Assembly (NCBI GenBank): GCA_037127315.1
Contig: JBBBDQ010001454.1
Location: 1,222,001-1,286,000, forward strand
Origin: Ascarosepion bandense
Taxonomy: Eukaryota; Mollusca; Cephalopoda; Sepiida; Sepiidae
Length of the DNA: 64,000 nucleotides
Direction: 5' to 3'
A program made the position numbers and the translations under genes. Numbering within the stretch: the stretch's first letter is position 1; the number at the start of each line of letters is the position of its first letter. Positions 43,151 through 53,943 of the stretch are shown here, piece by piece. The notes beneath the pieces were generated by a model, which was given only the letters and a program-made list of their open reading frames with translations, was not told the DNA's origin and ran no database searches.

Positions 43151-43964
43151 AAACAAACAAACAACAACAAAAATTAATAATAATTTTGAATCGATTTCTC
43201 TTTTCGTTAGAATCCTGGATCTTATGTTCGTGTCCTTATTTGAAGTTAAACCCTGAGCAAATATCACATTTAAATGAGTCGGAACTAAAAAATTCTCACA
43301 TTTTCAACTCTTGCATAGGCGACAAAACCGTCATCGTCACACTTTATTAGGTTTAGACAATTCCACTGGGCATTAAATAATGAGGTTCTATCTCAGAAAA
43401 TTTTCATAATATTCCTAGTTTCCTCAAAATTTATCTCGTCTGGTTATTTCAGGTTATTCAGGTTATTTGACTGTAGTTCTTGCTGTTGCCTCTGCAGCGC
43501 CAACATTTGAAACATTATTGATTTAAGTTTGTTTATTGTCCTTGTATTCTGTTGAATATTTCAATTACTACGTGTAGGATACGTATTTTTCTCTGTAGTC
43601 CTCGTGAAAGTTCAGAACAAGATCTTCGTTGCCAAGTTTATAACGAAGAAAACTTGGTAACTCGCTTCTAGCGAATATATAATATTTTGGTATTTTCGCG
43701 TAAAATCAAATTACTAAACGAATCCTTCGAATAATACACAATAATACTCTTGGAGTAATTCTCTCGAGTAATTCACTCAGAAACAATCTTTTCAATGACA
43801 CAAAGCACAGAATACACTCAGACTTCTGTCAGAGTGCTTTATAAACTAAATATCTGTGGTCACATGATTCCAGGAGCACAATTCATTCAACGGTTACTTT
43901 TGTTGTCTGGAGATCCGTGTTCGACTACACGAGTCGGTTCGACACATTCTCTGTATATAAGAAA

Positions 43965-44395
43965 ATTACAGATCGGGGATACTAAGATCATGCAGGTACA
44001 GAAATTTAAATACCAGGGAAGTGATCTAACAGAGGGCGGAAGATGCGACACAGAGATCTTAAGGCATATTGGTATATCCAAGGACACATTCCAGATGCTA
44101 AGCAGAATATTGTGAGAAAGGTAACTTATACTTAAAATCAGGAAAAGATTCCTTCTGAGACATGTAACGAAGAAATAAGGCTCCGAAAATCTGATTCTCA
44201 CATGATGGATAGAGGGAAGAGATACATACTTGATGGACTTAAGCAAATAGATGACAGAGTAATAAATCTTACAAGAAATAACAAGACAAAAGTTACTAAT
44301 AGCTACAAGGTTAAGAAGATGTGGAGGGGCATTTTCGCCTATGCCCTGAAGAGACACCACACATAAACAGAGAAAGAACAAGTATCTCTATGACA
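43965..44395 (+). pseudogene. Endonuclease-RT LINE (family L), right half of split copy
   Basis: Starts LQIGDTKIMQVQKFKY, GSDLTEGGRCDTEILRHIGI, KDTFQMLSRIL then a stop; later blocks are degenerate (LRKRFLLRHVTK, LENLILT-like, EGRDTYLMDLSK) and the end GKKMWRGIFAYALK-like is followed by GACACCACACATAAACAGAG. Continues 42113-42273. Confidence 0.9.
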
Positions 44396-44473
44396 TGCTG
44401 AGATAAACTAATACTGTTGAGTATATTATGTCTCTCTGTAGAAAATTAATTAGCATCTAGTAATGAGATGAAG

Positions 44474-44746
44474 GGATGTTGTGTTGTATAATGGGAAATC
44501 CGTAGATCCGAGTTCGAATTCCAGTTGAATTCATTGCATTCGCTTACTCGCAGCGTCTTTTTTCTCCCTCCAGATATGGGTTAAATAGCGGGTCAGATTT
44601 GGTTCTTTAGCCTTGGTTGACAACTAGTCTATCGCAGAAAGCATTGGTAACCTACTGTGGGAAAATATTCTTCTTTCTGAGTCCTGGATCGAAAGAGACA
44701 TGTCCGCATAATCGTGCATCACGTATGACATTTAACTGACAGACTG
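44474..44746 (+). mobile_element. tRNA-derived SINE, family B
   Basis: GGATGTTGTGTTGTATAATG, GAGTTCGAATTCCAGTTGAA, CCAGATATGGGTTAAATAGC, CTATCGCAGAAAGCATTGGT, CACGTATGACATTTAACTGA. Lacks the GGCTCGGAACGAGAAATCGG stretch in the head. Confidence 0.92.
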
Positions 44747-44819
44747 ATCAAGAAGCTGAAAGATGATTATTGACGTTGCATTTAATTTCTAAATTATATA
44801 TTATGTTTATGTATGCCTG

Positions 44820-44861
44820 TGTGTGTGTGCGTGTGCGTGTGTGTGTGCGCGTACATGCGCG

Positions 44862-44908
<47 letters not shown>
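44820..44908. repeat. (TG)n microsatellite
   Basis: Imperfect GTGTGCGC at the left, then about 21 perfect GT units; the His/Thr minus-strand frame here is an artefact. Confidence 0.96.
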
Positions 44909-44912
<4 letters not shown>

Positions 44913-45079
44913 CATGTTCTATCTTATCTTGAATTATCTGGATCATCATCTTATCTTCATCTGTCTGATGATTGGCAGCGTCGGAGTCAGACGCACTACC
45001 CGCGTTACTGAAGCGATAATTGAAGAATTGTGACGTTCTCGCGGTATCATATTTAGTACTAAAATAGAATAAAGACAAT

Positions 45080-45141
45080 ATCAGTCGGTTAAGTGCCATA
45101 CGTGATACACACTTTGGGTGATCATGTCTCGAAAGAGCATG
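45080..45141 (-). repeat. SINE family B 3' end fragment
   Basis: TCAGTCGGTTAAGTGCCATA, CGTGATACACACTTTGGGTG, ATCATGTCTCGAAAGAGCAT: only the 3' 60 bases. A more decayed plus-strand piece (CATGGATCGAAGTAGACTTG) is at 45325-45390, so this may have been an inverted pair. Confidence 0.8.
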
Positions 45142-45646
45142 GTGTGGGAATATTATAGTCTCTTTTAGTACTAAATGTGCCACAGCGAGAACGTCAAAAA
45201 TGTTCAAGGCCAGTCCACAGAGACGGAACGTTTTAAAAAAATTGTTCCCTACAAAAATCTAAATTCTTGCGCAAAATGTAAAAAATATAGTTAATAGCGA
45301 TAAGATGAGAAAAGGAAAGACGTGCTTATCATGGATCGAAGTAGACTTGATTTCCCAGGTGTTTATAACTTATGACACTTTAACTCTTTGACTAAATTAT
45401 ACCAACCGCAACCAATCATATTTTTTCTCTGTTTAGATACGCATAGCAATTATAATGAAAATAATTTGTTTAGAAAAAAAAAATGACACGAATGGATATT
45501 AAATATAGTGTTAATAACACCGAGAAGGATCCTTTAAGTATCCTATGTTGTTTTGTGGATTAATCTGTGTAGAAGATGTGAAAAGAAATTAGTTCAGTGT
45601 TAACATTTTTCGTCAACATTTTAGATTTTGTTCGGAGAAAATTTCT

Positions 45647-45678
<32 letters not shown>

Positions 45679-45727
45679 TTATTACAGTCAGAACTTCATG
45701 AAGGCTGATGAATGAATCAGCCTAAAC
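45142..45727. repeat. Non-coding with (TTTC)n at 45646-45680
   Basis: About 8 TTTC units; otherwise only the decayed SINE piece near 45325-45390. Confidence 0.75.
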
Positions 45728-46170
45728 CAGTGGTTTCCAAACTTTTTTTCCTCTGGACCACATTTTCAGATTAAAAATTTACTTACGTCTCAACAAATTT
45801 CAAGTCATGAAAAATACTTTTAAAAATAAAGAAAACAGTGAGAGGTTTAAAGGGAGATAACCGCGGGTTCACAGTCTGTACAATATCATTGATTACTCTC
45901 TTCTCTAATTTGTTGACCTTAGTTACTATATTCTTAATACTTGATCAAATGCAAAAATAGCACAATGATGAAATCGGTCAATAATTATTTATAACTATTC
46001 ATACTGTGATTTACGCATGCAATTAAAAGTTATTTTTGACGTTTTAAGTTTTCGTGTATGATTTTTAAAATCTGTTTTTAAATTTTTTACTGTCTTTCAC
46101 TCATTCTGACCCACCTGCTATCTTCTTTCTCCGCACCTATGTAGCGTGTTGCTCCATTTAGCAACCACTG
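45728..46170. mobile_element. hAT-type non-autonomous transposon with 8-bp target duplication
   Basis: Ends CAGTGGTTTCCAAACTTTTT and, inverted, CAGTGGTTGCTAAATGGAGC form short terminal inverted repeats of the CAGTGGTTC type known in hAT elements. Flanking 8-mers GCCTAAAC (45720-45727) and GCCTAAAT (46171-46178) are a target duplication with one change. 443 bases with no transposase frame, so it is a MITE-like derivative that would need a hAT transposase in trans. Confidence 0.9.
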
Positions 46171-46813
46171 GCCTAAATATTGCGTTAACAACATCAATTA
46201 TACGCAGAAGATGATCATGTTTCTGAATAATATTGAATGTGTAAGAAAAGACAGAGAAGATTCACCAATTTCTAAGCGTTACACGTGTGTTCGATATTGT
46301 TGCTGCCGTAATTGGTTTCTTATGTTAGTTTAAAACCTATTTCATGTAGCCACGAGTTATTTCATAATCCTTTTTACAGCATTATGTTCCAGTCGTAATG
46401 AATTAAACATCACAAGATGAAAAAAGACGCAATCGTTTCCACAAACAATTTTAGTTTGTTTTTAATTCACAATTGCTAGGAAACTATATTTCGGAGACTG
46501 CAAGTATAACTTCTCGTCCCGATTTGCTATTCGGTATCTGTAAATCATTGAATGACATAAATTGAGTGATAAATTTGAAAATTGAGTGACAAAGCTGGAA
46601 AAATTCAGTGTAATGTGTTTCGACGTTTAAAAAGGATTTCATCAGTTGAACTAATATTCTTGCAGGTAGAAATATAAACGTAAATGCTATATAAATGGTA
46701 TGAAAGGTGTGATAGTGATAAATATGACATTTTTAGTTTAATATTTTTAAATTGAAAAAAAAATTTTTCCTCTTTGTTATTCAGCTGGCTAAGATTTTTA
46801 TGATATGCTGAAA
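46171..46813. other. Non-coding, nothing recognised
   Basis: AT-rich, no match. Confidence 0.4.
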
Positions 46814-47104
46814 TGTATGTTCTGGTGCAGTAGATATCCACTCGGAACGACAAATCGGGGAGCAGAGTTCGAATTCCAGTTGAATTCCTTGTATTCACTT
46901 ACGCAAGGAAAGGTATTAATTCGTCTCTTCCCTCCAGTTATGGGTTAAATAATAGGACAGATTGGTTTTTATAGCCTTGGTCGGCAACCAGTCTACCGTA
47001 GAAAGGAATGGCAACCTACTGCGGGATAATCTTCTGCCCAGTCAGTCATGTCTCTTTCACGACATGATCGCCCAAAGCGTGTATCACGTATGGCACTTAA
47101 CTGA
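46814..47104 (+). mobile_element. tRNA-derived SINE, family B
   Basis: TTCTGGTGCAGTAGATATCC, CGGAACGACAAATCGGGGAG, GAGTTCGAATTCCAGTTGAA, CCAGTTATGGGTTAAATAAT, CTACCGTAGAAAGGAATGGC, CATGTCTCTTTCACGACATG, CACGTATGGCACTTAACTGA; a near-complete copy. Confidence 0.95.
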
Positions 47105-47117
47105 AATGTATATATCA

Positions 47118-47119
47118 TA

Positions 47120-47150
<31 letters not shown>

Positions 47151-47260
47151 ATAGAATAAAGTTAAAAAAACAAAATAGGAAACTTATCTCAATCTAACAT
47201 GTTTCATATTTATTAAAGCTTCTTCAGAGACCGAGGAAAAAAATGAAAGAATAACATAGA
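47118..47260. repeat. (TA)n and start of a dispersed repeat
   Basis: TA run at 47118-47145, then GATAGAATAAAGTTAAAAAA, ATCTCAATCTAACATGTTTC, CTTCTTCAGAGACCGAGG, shared with both arms of the foldback at 60525-60722 and loosely with 50325-50405. Class unknown; sequences of this type often flank Penelope-like elements, which is an inference. Confidence 0.7.
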
Positions 47261-48028
47261 CAGTACGTTAGGTACGTTAGGCGACACATATTTGATCAAT
47301 AAGAATTAACCTCAACACTTGTTATTTTTGTCATAGTTTCCTGACTGATAATAAATTGCAGAAAGTTTTGGTTAACACGGTTACCTTTGGTCTGGAAACG
47401 CAAAGTGTTGCAGGCTAATGTTCATTACCATAAACGCGGGTGTATGCCAAAATCATATCTGCTTGCTCACAATATGAATATCCTGGGATTGTTAACGGAA
47501 CACTTCTGATTACTACACACGTTAAACATTGAAGACAAACTAGCCACAAGGTACAGAAATGACAAATCTAACATAGTTTACATTTTAACATTAAACTATC
47601 TTTAAAAGAAGGATTTGCGAACATATGTATATATGAACATTTTTCTTTGTTTTTGTGAGAGGAACCTTCCCATAAAGTTTATAAAAGTATTTTTAATAGA
47701 CCATCCAGAAGCAAGTGGATATGTCTAGCCACACTGATGAGCTGTGATACAGCGAAACGGGCTTGTATGTGGATGACTAATATATATATATTTAGATAGA
47801 TAGATAGAATGAACCGTGCAAAAATTAACTCTTCTACGAAAAATAAATTACTCTTCTGACTAAAAATTAAAAGTTCTTATTAATAATGACTTTTCTAATT
47901 ATATAGTTAATGAAAAATTTAGACGACCCATAACATTATTGAAATAACATGATCCAATTGTAAAATCATTAAAATTACATGAATAATACTGTTTCTGTTT
48001 TATCTACTTATACGTTAATATGAAACAT

Positions 48029-48030
<2 letters not shown>
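47261..48030. other. Non-coding; minor repeat pieces
   Basis: 47735-47785 (TGATGAGCTGTGATACAGCG, AAACGGGCTTGTATGTGGAT) resembles the 3' part of the 32.7 kb family D copy. A short GATA run is at 47797-47808. Rest unrecognised. Confidence 0.45.
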
Positions 48031-48083
<53 letters not shown>

Positions 48084-48295
48084 ATTTGTTTAGATATTTT
48101 GTATGGATACTCATATTTGAGTAGATGTCTTATTTTTATTATTATTGAACAGTATATTTATTTACATCTAGTGGCTTGAATAAGCGAGAAATATTTGTTA
48201 GAAAAATATGCATCCGCTGTCAAGATTCGAATCTTCGTCTCCTAGAGGAACTGCCATTAGATCTCGCGACAACGTCGAAATAGTGCTTAGAAGGC
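48031..48295 (-). mobile_element. SINE family C with (TA)n tail
   Basis: Minus strand: GCGAGATCTAATGGCAGTTC, AGGAGACGAAGATTCGAATC (B-box-like), CATATTTTTCTAACAAATAT, CTCGCTTATTCAAGCCACTA, then the (TA)n tract at 48031-48079 as its 3' end. Confidence 0.82.
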
Positions 48296-48459
48296 ACATC
48301 TTTCCCGTTTTTCAAAATATTTATATCTGCTGTTTTCGTATCCTAATATAAACAAAGACAATTTATTTATAAAATTTTACAAAATCCATTATGAAATGGA
48401 TTAAATCTGACATATTTTTAATTTATATCTTTAAACATCATTTTTAATGGATTTATATT

Positions 48460-48580
48460 TGGGTAGATGCTCTATTTTTCCTAACAAAATGTCTCGTTTA
48501 TTCAGGCAAGTAGATGTAAAAAAATATATCCTGTTTAATAATTAAAAAAATAACGACAAAACAGAACATCTTTTAAGTAT
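48460..48580 (+). mobile_element. SINE family C, 3' part
   Basis: CCTAACAAAATGTCTCGTTT, ATTCAGGCAAGTAGATGTAA, AATATATCCTGTTTAATAAT; inverted relative to the previous copy, about 170 bases away. Confidence 0.7.
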
Positions 48581-49051
48581 CCAGAATCTTTTCTAAGGAT
48601 AGCGTTAAAGAACGACTCATAGTACTTATTATCCTGAACGCTTTCAGTAAATACTTTAGCGATTTTCAAGGGTAGGTTTTGTTTATTATGCAATATTATT
48701 AAGTAGTAATTTTATTTTAGTAAAGGTTTTATTTAGTTTCCAAATACAGACTTGACACATTTGCTTCATTCGTTGTTTTGCTTACTTTATTAGAAAATCT
48801 TATATCTTTTTTATAAAAAGAAGCTGCTAATATACCTGTGTTGCATATAAGGATGTTTATAAAACTGGGTGGAGTTGGCTGTGAGTATTTTAGTGTTTTA
48901 TTATCACTAATACAATTATTACATTGACAATTAAATTTTATTCTGCACAAAAGCGCTTAAATTTTATCAATGCAGGCTTGCAAACTTTTGTCCATCACAA
49001 TTTACGCAGCTCTGAAGTTTACTCCTTACGCTTCGACGAACATGCTACGAC
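48581..49051. other. Non-coding, nothing recognised
   Basis: A 73-residue minus frame at 48729-48950 has no motif. Confidence 0.4.
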
Positions 49052-49400
49052 AGCCAAAAATATCCGGTAGACACAGCTTAAGCCTTGGTCGAGCTCTTGT
49101 CTATTTACTCCAGATGAGACTATACCATTCAGCGGAGCTCCGTCTCGGTCCCTCTCCACTCGGAGGCAGAGAGTCCACCACGTGAGAGTTTGGATTACGT
49201 GTAATCACTCGGTATTTACCACCTCCCAACCAAGGCAGATGCGACATAAGGTCAATAAAAGTGGGGATTTCGAGCCCTAAAGCTCAGCCAAAAATATTCC
49301 GTAGACCCAGCTTAAGACTGGGTCGGGCTCTTGTCTATTCACCCCAGACGAGACTCTACCCTTCGGTGGAGCCCCATCTGGGTCCTTCTCCACGTATTCA
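49052..49400. repeat. Tandem block repeat, second locus (2 units, about 240 bp)
   Basis: Each unit has CAGCCAAAAATATYCGGTAG-like start, CAGCTTAAG(C/A)CTTGGTCG-like, GGCTCTTGTCTATTC, CCAGA(T/C)GAGACTCTACCC, TTCGG(T/C)GGAGC and CTCTCCACTCGGAGGCAGAG in the first. Same core as 42555-42845. Confidence 0.87.
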
Positions 49401-49563
49401 AGGGGATAGTAACATTTTCATTATTTGATAAAGGTAGGTATACAACACCTTTCCTGAAAGAAGTACTACTTTTCCAAGCCAACAGAGACAACATCGGCGA
49501 ATTATATTTTTTCTTCTCTTTTATTCTTTTTGTCACTTTTACAAATATACTCTATCTGAGAAT

Positions 49564-49565
<2 letters not shown>

Positions 49566-49625
<60 letters not shown>

Positions 49626-49640
49626 GTATATATATATATT
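49566..49640. repeat. (CA)n-(TA)n compound microsatellite
   Basis: About 23 CA units followed by a TA run with one GTA break. Confidence 0.97.
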
Positions 49641-49689
49641 TAGTGTATTAAAGGCAGCAGATAACTATTTAAACACAAACAATGAATGT

Positions 49690-50150
49690 ACATTATGTTT
49701 TATCATGACCGACTCTAAAGCAAGATTTCTTTGAAAAAGTCAGCCATGTATGTAATCTTGGACAGATATTAGTCGATAACACAACAATAATCACATATAC
49801 ACAAAGTAAAAAAAAAAACTTCAATCATTGGAGGCCATCTACATTAAAGCAAAGCAACCTACACTCAATAAAATCACATTTCAAACTAGTCACAACACAT
49901 TATATAGTATTTAGAGTTTGCTTCTCTTGTTATAATTTTGGTCTCTAACGTGGTATGACGAATCACGAATTTACGACTTGTGTCTGCTATTCCTTGACCC
50001 TTATCGTCGCAAAGCAATCTTCTATGCGAGCATGAGAGAATATAATCTTTTATGGTGAATATCTTTGTGTTAATATTCATACAATCACTCTGATGATAGC
50101 TCATGTGAGCCGAAAACATAGCTCAATGACCAGCGTAATAAAATATATTC
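49690..50150 (+). pseudogene. Penelope-like element C-terminal remnant
   Basis: In one frame about 49830-49905 gives SLEAIYIKAKQPTLNKITFQ, the sort of EAlyIk...PtlN segment that closes the GIY-YIG endonuclease region in Penelope-like elements. Preceding frames are decayed. The 3' flank (CACTCTGATGATAGCTCATG, GAGCCGAAAACATAGCTCAA) is of the TGATGA...CGAAA type found at the ends of such elements. Identification rests on one short match plus layout. Confidence 0.55.
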
Positions 50151-50265
50151 AAATGGACAATTTTTGTCTTTATTTTCATCAAATATTAAAACTAAAATAA
50201 GAAGTTTAGAACGGCTCATAATTAAACATTATAGACATTCACTGTCTGTTATATTTAAGAAAATA

Positions 50266-50270
<5 letters not shown>

Positions 50271-50319
<49 letters not shown>

Positions 50320-50320
50320 T
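50271..50320. repeat. (TA)n-(TG)n microsatellite
   Basis: About 15 TA units then about 9 TG units. Confidence 0.96.
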
Positions 50321-50659
50321 AAAAATCATATAGCACAAATAGGAAACATATAATCTAATGTGTCAATTTTATTGAATTTTATTTATCGTCAGTTTGAGAG
50401 AAAACAAACAAAACGAAATAAACTCCGATATTTTCGATTTAGTTTGGATCAATTTTCATTGGTCAGTCCCGTGTCACTAGCAATTAAAACTGTAGATGTA
50501 AGTTTGTGAAGATTCTTGTATGTCTAAGCGGGCATCGGATGGTAATGCGTATTCATAATTGTGTATGTATGTCTGTCTATTGGAAATTCTTCACATGTTC
50601 TTGTATTAGATAAATATGTCAGATTCTTTAAGAATAGATTCAAAGACAGATACAGAACA

Positions 50660-50873
50660 AGTGAATGCAGAGTGTTCGACTGAAATGGGTACTCGGCTCA
50701 CAGATTTCCCTTTCCAAGCCGACATCTACCCACAACGCACATCCGTCCATAAACGCTTTCAGCACCTGGTATTTCCAAGCTGTCACCCATCTAAGAACTG
50801 ACCAAGCTCAACATTGCTTAACTTCGGTGATGGAGCGGGAACTGGTGTATTCAACGTGATATGACCGTAATGT
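50660..50873 (-). mobile_element. 5S-tRNA chimeric SINE (family A), 3' truncated
   Basis: Minus strand: 5S part 50873-50754 (ATTACGGTCATATCACGTTG, ATACACCAGTTCCCGCTCCA, ACCGAAGTTAAGCAATGTTG, GATGGGTGACAGCTTGGAAA, TACCAGGTGCTGAAAGCG) then GGACGGATGTGCGTTGTGGG, GGCTTGGAAAGGGAAATCTG and GAGCCGAGTACCCATTTCAG. The join between 5S and tRNA head is at the same place as in the 12.3 kb copy. Confidence 0.94.
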
Positions 50874-51358
50874 GTGCGCGGTGAAAAATTTACAATCAAA
50901 GAATGGAGAACAAAAGTTAATATAAAATTTTACCGTCAAAATAATCAAAGGTAGTATTTACAGTATTTACATTATTCGGACTATTGTCCTCATCTTTGTT
51001 TTATTTTGCTTTATTTCTTACGAGTAAATTAATTCTGAGATTTTCGTGAAATATGTTTAATTTTTTGATTTTTTTCTATCTTTATTTTTAATTCTTGTCA
51101 ATATAGAATATAAATTAAGGATATAGATCAAATATCAGCGACAAATTTAATTACAGAACGTCTGAATGCGTTCCACCTAATCTAGGCAAGTCACATTTGT
51201 TTGTAATGTTAGGTTGTTTTGAAAATAATACCCTATTTTAGAATACACTCACTGCTTCCTGCTTTCCTACTTGTTGGAAGTCCTCCTACGTAGATTGTGT
51301 TTTACATTATTTGGGCAGCCCTCTGACCCCTCTTATGATCGCCCTTTTTGCCTCTTAA
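50874..51358. other. Non-coding with one palindrome-arm fragment
   Basis: 50951-51000 (GTAGTATTTACAGTATTTAC, GACTATTGTCCTCATCTTTG) is a third partial copy of the arm of the 53.1 kb palindrome. Rest unrecognised. Confidence 0.6.
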
Positions 51359-51670
51359 GGATGTGCGTTGTGGTGCAGTGAATATAGGCTCGAAACTAGA
51401 AATCGGACAGCCGAGTTCGAATTCCAGTTTAATTTGTTGCATTCACATACGGTCAAAACCTATAGGGAAATGTATTAATCCGTCGCTTCTCCCTCCAAAT
51501 ATGGGTTAAAATCGAAGGACAGAATGGGTTCTATAGCCTTGTTTGGAAACCAGCCTACCGCAGAAAGTAATGACAACCTACTGCAGGAAAATATTCTGGC
51601 CAATTAGTCATGTCTCTTTCGAAACATGATCATCCAAGCATGTATCAAGAATGGCAATTAATTAACTGAT
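51359..51670 (+). mobile_element. tRNA-derived SINE, family B
   Basis: GGATGTGCGTTGTGGTGCAG, GCCGAGTTCGAATTCCAGTT, TCCAAATATGGGTTAAAATC, CTACCGCAGAAAGTAATGAC, ATGTCTCTTTCGAAACATGA; ends CAATTAATTAACTGATT and is followed at once by the CR1/Jockey-like RT. Confidence 0.94.
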
Positions 51671-51671
51671 T

Positions 51672-52975
51672 AGCCTCTTACCGCTTTTTGGCTAAGTGTT
51701 CGATGCTATTATCAATGCTAAAATAGTTCAGCATCTCATATTTCACAGCCTACTCTCTGACAGACAATATGGCTTCCGCTTCGCCATTACTGAATATATA
51801 TAACAGGCGATATATAACACAAGATAAGAACGGTGAAGCCCGTGCTGTTGCTGTAGATATCTCTAAAGCATTTGAAAGGGTTTGCAATGCTGGCTCTCTC
51901 TGCAAGCTATAAGGTTACGGTATTTCTGGACAATTGTTCAATTTAATCCGACCGTTCCTATCAAATCGTGAAATGAAGACCGTTTTGAACGGGAATGCTT
52001 CCAGATCCTTTCATACGAACGCGGGCCTCTCTCAGGGCTCTATCCTAGATACAAGCCATTTTTTTAAATTCCTCATTGACATTCCTGATGTAATCGATTC
52101 CTAAATAAACATCTATGTACATGACACCACCATTTACTACCGTCTCAATAAGAAACTGTCAAGGTTGGCAAATTAACCTCGCTACTACTCTTCAAAATGA
52201 CCTCCAATCTGTGATGAAATGGGATAAGAAATGTAAATTTTAATGCTTCCAAAACGAAACTTCTCCTTAGAGAAACTTTCCTGCGTATCATTAGTATGGA
52301 TGATGTTAGTATCCTAGAAAATAGCACACTGCGCCTCCTTGGCTTCACTCTCTCAACCGACTTCGAGTGGAACGCTGTATCTACCGCTAGTAAAGTTAGG
52401 TCACTCTGTCGGGCCAGAACTCATCTTGCACATTTATAAATTTACAGTTTATCCGTGTATTGACAACTGTTGCCATATCTGGTTGGATACTCCTGCTATT
52501 CATCTCGAGGTACTCTACAAAATCCAAAGGAAGATCTGCAGCGTAATCGATCCTGACTTCACAGCTCGCCTTCAGTTACTTTCTCACCGACGTGATGTGG
52601 TTCTTCTCTGTCTTTTTTACAAATATTTTTAAGGTTTCTGCTCTGATGCACTTCATTCCTTGGTGCCCCAACCACATCAATTTACTTGCGTTACTAGATT
52701 GCCATCCAGGTTCCCCCTTTTACCGTCAAAATAATCAAATGTAACCGCCACTTCCACATCGTCGTTTCTTTTTTCTCACTTCCAGTGTGTGGAACTCCCT
52801 TCTGTATCCTTGTTTCCCTGAGAGCTACAATCTTCAAAAGTTTAAATGCAACATCAATTGCCTTCTTCTACTTCTATTTCTTTTTCTTTCTTCAGAAACT
52901 TCTGTGTCTTGTTTTTTTTCCTGCGCAGCAGTAATAAATCCTGCCTTGTTTGGGGTGAAATGATTATAAAAATAT
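51672..52975 (+). pseudogene. CR1/Jockey-like LINE reverse transcriptase
   Basis: Reverse transcriptase of a second non-LTR type. In order: VQHLISHSLLSDRQYGFRFA (about 51730-51790), ARAVAVDISKAFERVCNAGS (motif A with catalytic Asp, about 51840-51895), LSNREMKTVLNG, GLSQGSILDTSHFFKFLIDI (motif B region, about 52025-52085), INIYVHDTTIYYRL where the expected YADD reads YVHD, so the catalytic pair is lost, then TLRLLGFTL-like, KVRSLCRARTHL-like, IYKFTVYPCIDNCCHIWLDT, EVLYKIQRKICSVIDPDFTA, QLLSHRRDVVLLCLFYKYF and FSLPVCGTPF-like. 3' end CTTGTTTGGGGTGAAATGAT then a simple tail. Several stops. N-terminal endonuclease absent. Confidence 0.93.
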
Positions 52976-53108
52976 ATTCTAATATATTATTATACTTGCG
53001 CAATTGGTGTGTCATGATAAAGGCATAAATAACATTTTAACTTGGTGGTAAAAATGCATAGATGGTCAGGGTTCTTATTTTGACTGATTTAAACAGTTTC
53101 AATATATA

Positions 53109-53943
53109 GTAGTATTTACATTATTCCGACTATTGTCCTCATCTTTGTTGCCATTTGTACGACGATTCAGCCCTTGTACGCTCCAGCCTTCTTCAGGTGC
53201 TAAGAATTTCGAACCGAACCCTTTATTACAATCACTGGGGTATATGAACTCCATTCCTTGTGTAAAGCCTCGATTGGAAGTCATGAGTTATCTCCCTCTA
53301 ACTCTGCAAGTTACTTGTTCAACCTGGTACTGAACTCACAACTCAAGTCAAGTCAGGAACTAACCAACGTTTATATCTACTGACAAGAACAACAGAATTT
53401 TTGGGACTTATAAACCTAATGCCCAGTAACCCTTTTTTGGTAAAAAATACTAGAGAAAAACTTTATTATAAGAAATACTAGATATGAGCTCTGGTAAAAA
53501 ATACTGGAGAAAACCATTAACATCAGAAATACGAGAGAAAATCATTAACATGAAAAAATTGCAACATGAACTCTGGTAAAAAAGGGTTACTGGACATTAG
53601 GTTTATAAGTCCAAAAAATTCAGTTGTCCTTAAGGACACATGGCCCAGTGGATATAGACGTATGTTAGATCCTGACTTGACTCTTAGAATTGTGAGTTCA
53701 ATACCAGGCTACAGCAGTGGTGAAGAAGTAACTTCCAGGATTAGAGGGAGATAACTCATGACTTCCAATCGAGGCTTTACGCAAGGAATGGAATTCATAT
53801 ACCCCAGTGATTGTAATATAGGGTTCGGTTCGAAATTTCTAGCACCTGAAGAAGGCCGGATCGTGCAACGACCGAAACGTCGTACAAATGGCAACAAAGA
53901 TGAGGACAATAGTCCGAATAATGTAAATACTGTAAATACTACC
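53109..53943. repeat. 835-bp palindrome with tRNA-like arms
   Basis: The left arm (GTAGTATTTACATTATTCCG, TCCTCATCTTTGTTGCCATT, GACTTATAAACCTAATGCCC) is the inverted copy of the right, arms of about 325-350 bases and an unpaired centre of about 140 bases with TGGTAAAAAATACTAGAGAA repeats. Each arm contains a tRNA-like head, clearest on the plus strand: TGGCCCAGTGGATATAGACG (A-box-like) and GTGAGTTCAATACCAGG (B-box-like) at about 53640-53712. This suggests two SINE-like units in inverted orientation. Confidence 0.9.

Larger units (their letters stand above)
42274..43964. mobile_element. 1.7-kb insertion with LTR-like direct repeats, splitting a LINE
   Basis: The two ends share about 150-160 bases in direct orientation: 42316-42475 and 43651-43798 (TAACTTGCTATTAGCGAGTT vs TAACTCGCTTCTAGCGAATA; CGAATAATATACAGTAATGC vs CGAATAATACACAATAATAC; ACTCAAGTAATTCACTTAGA vs TCTCGAGTAATTCACTCAGA). 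Between them lie the tandem block at 42555-42840 and a CR1/Jockey-like 3' end. No gag or pol is visible, so it would be a non-autonomous, partly replaced LTR element. Target duplication was not seen. Confidence 0.65.

Noticed and set aside
44794..45207. 137-codon minus-strand frame with His-Thr repeats
   Set aside because: Created by the (TG)n microsatellite plus a SINE fragment.
50929..52741. 22-bp match between 50929-50950 and 52720-52741
   Set aside because: The identical words around ACCGTCAAAATAATCAAA lie in unrelated surroundings; too short to claim a shared element.
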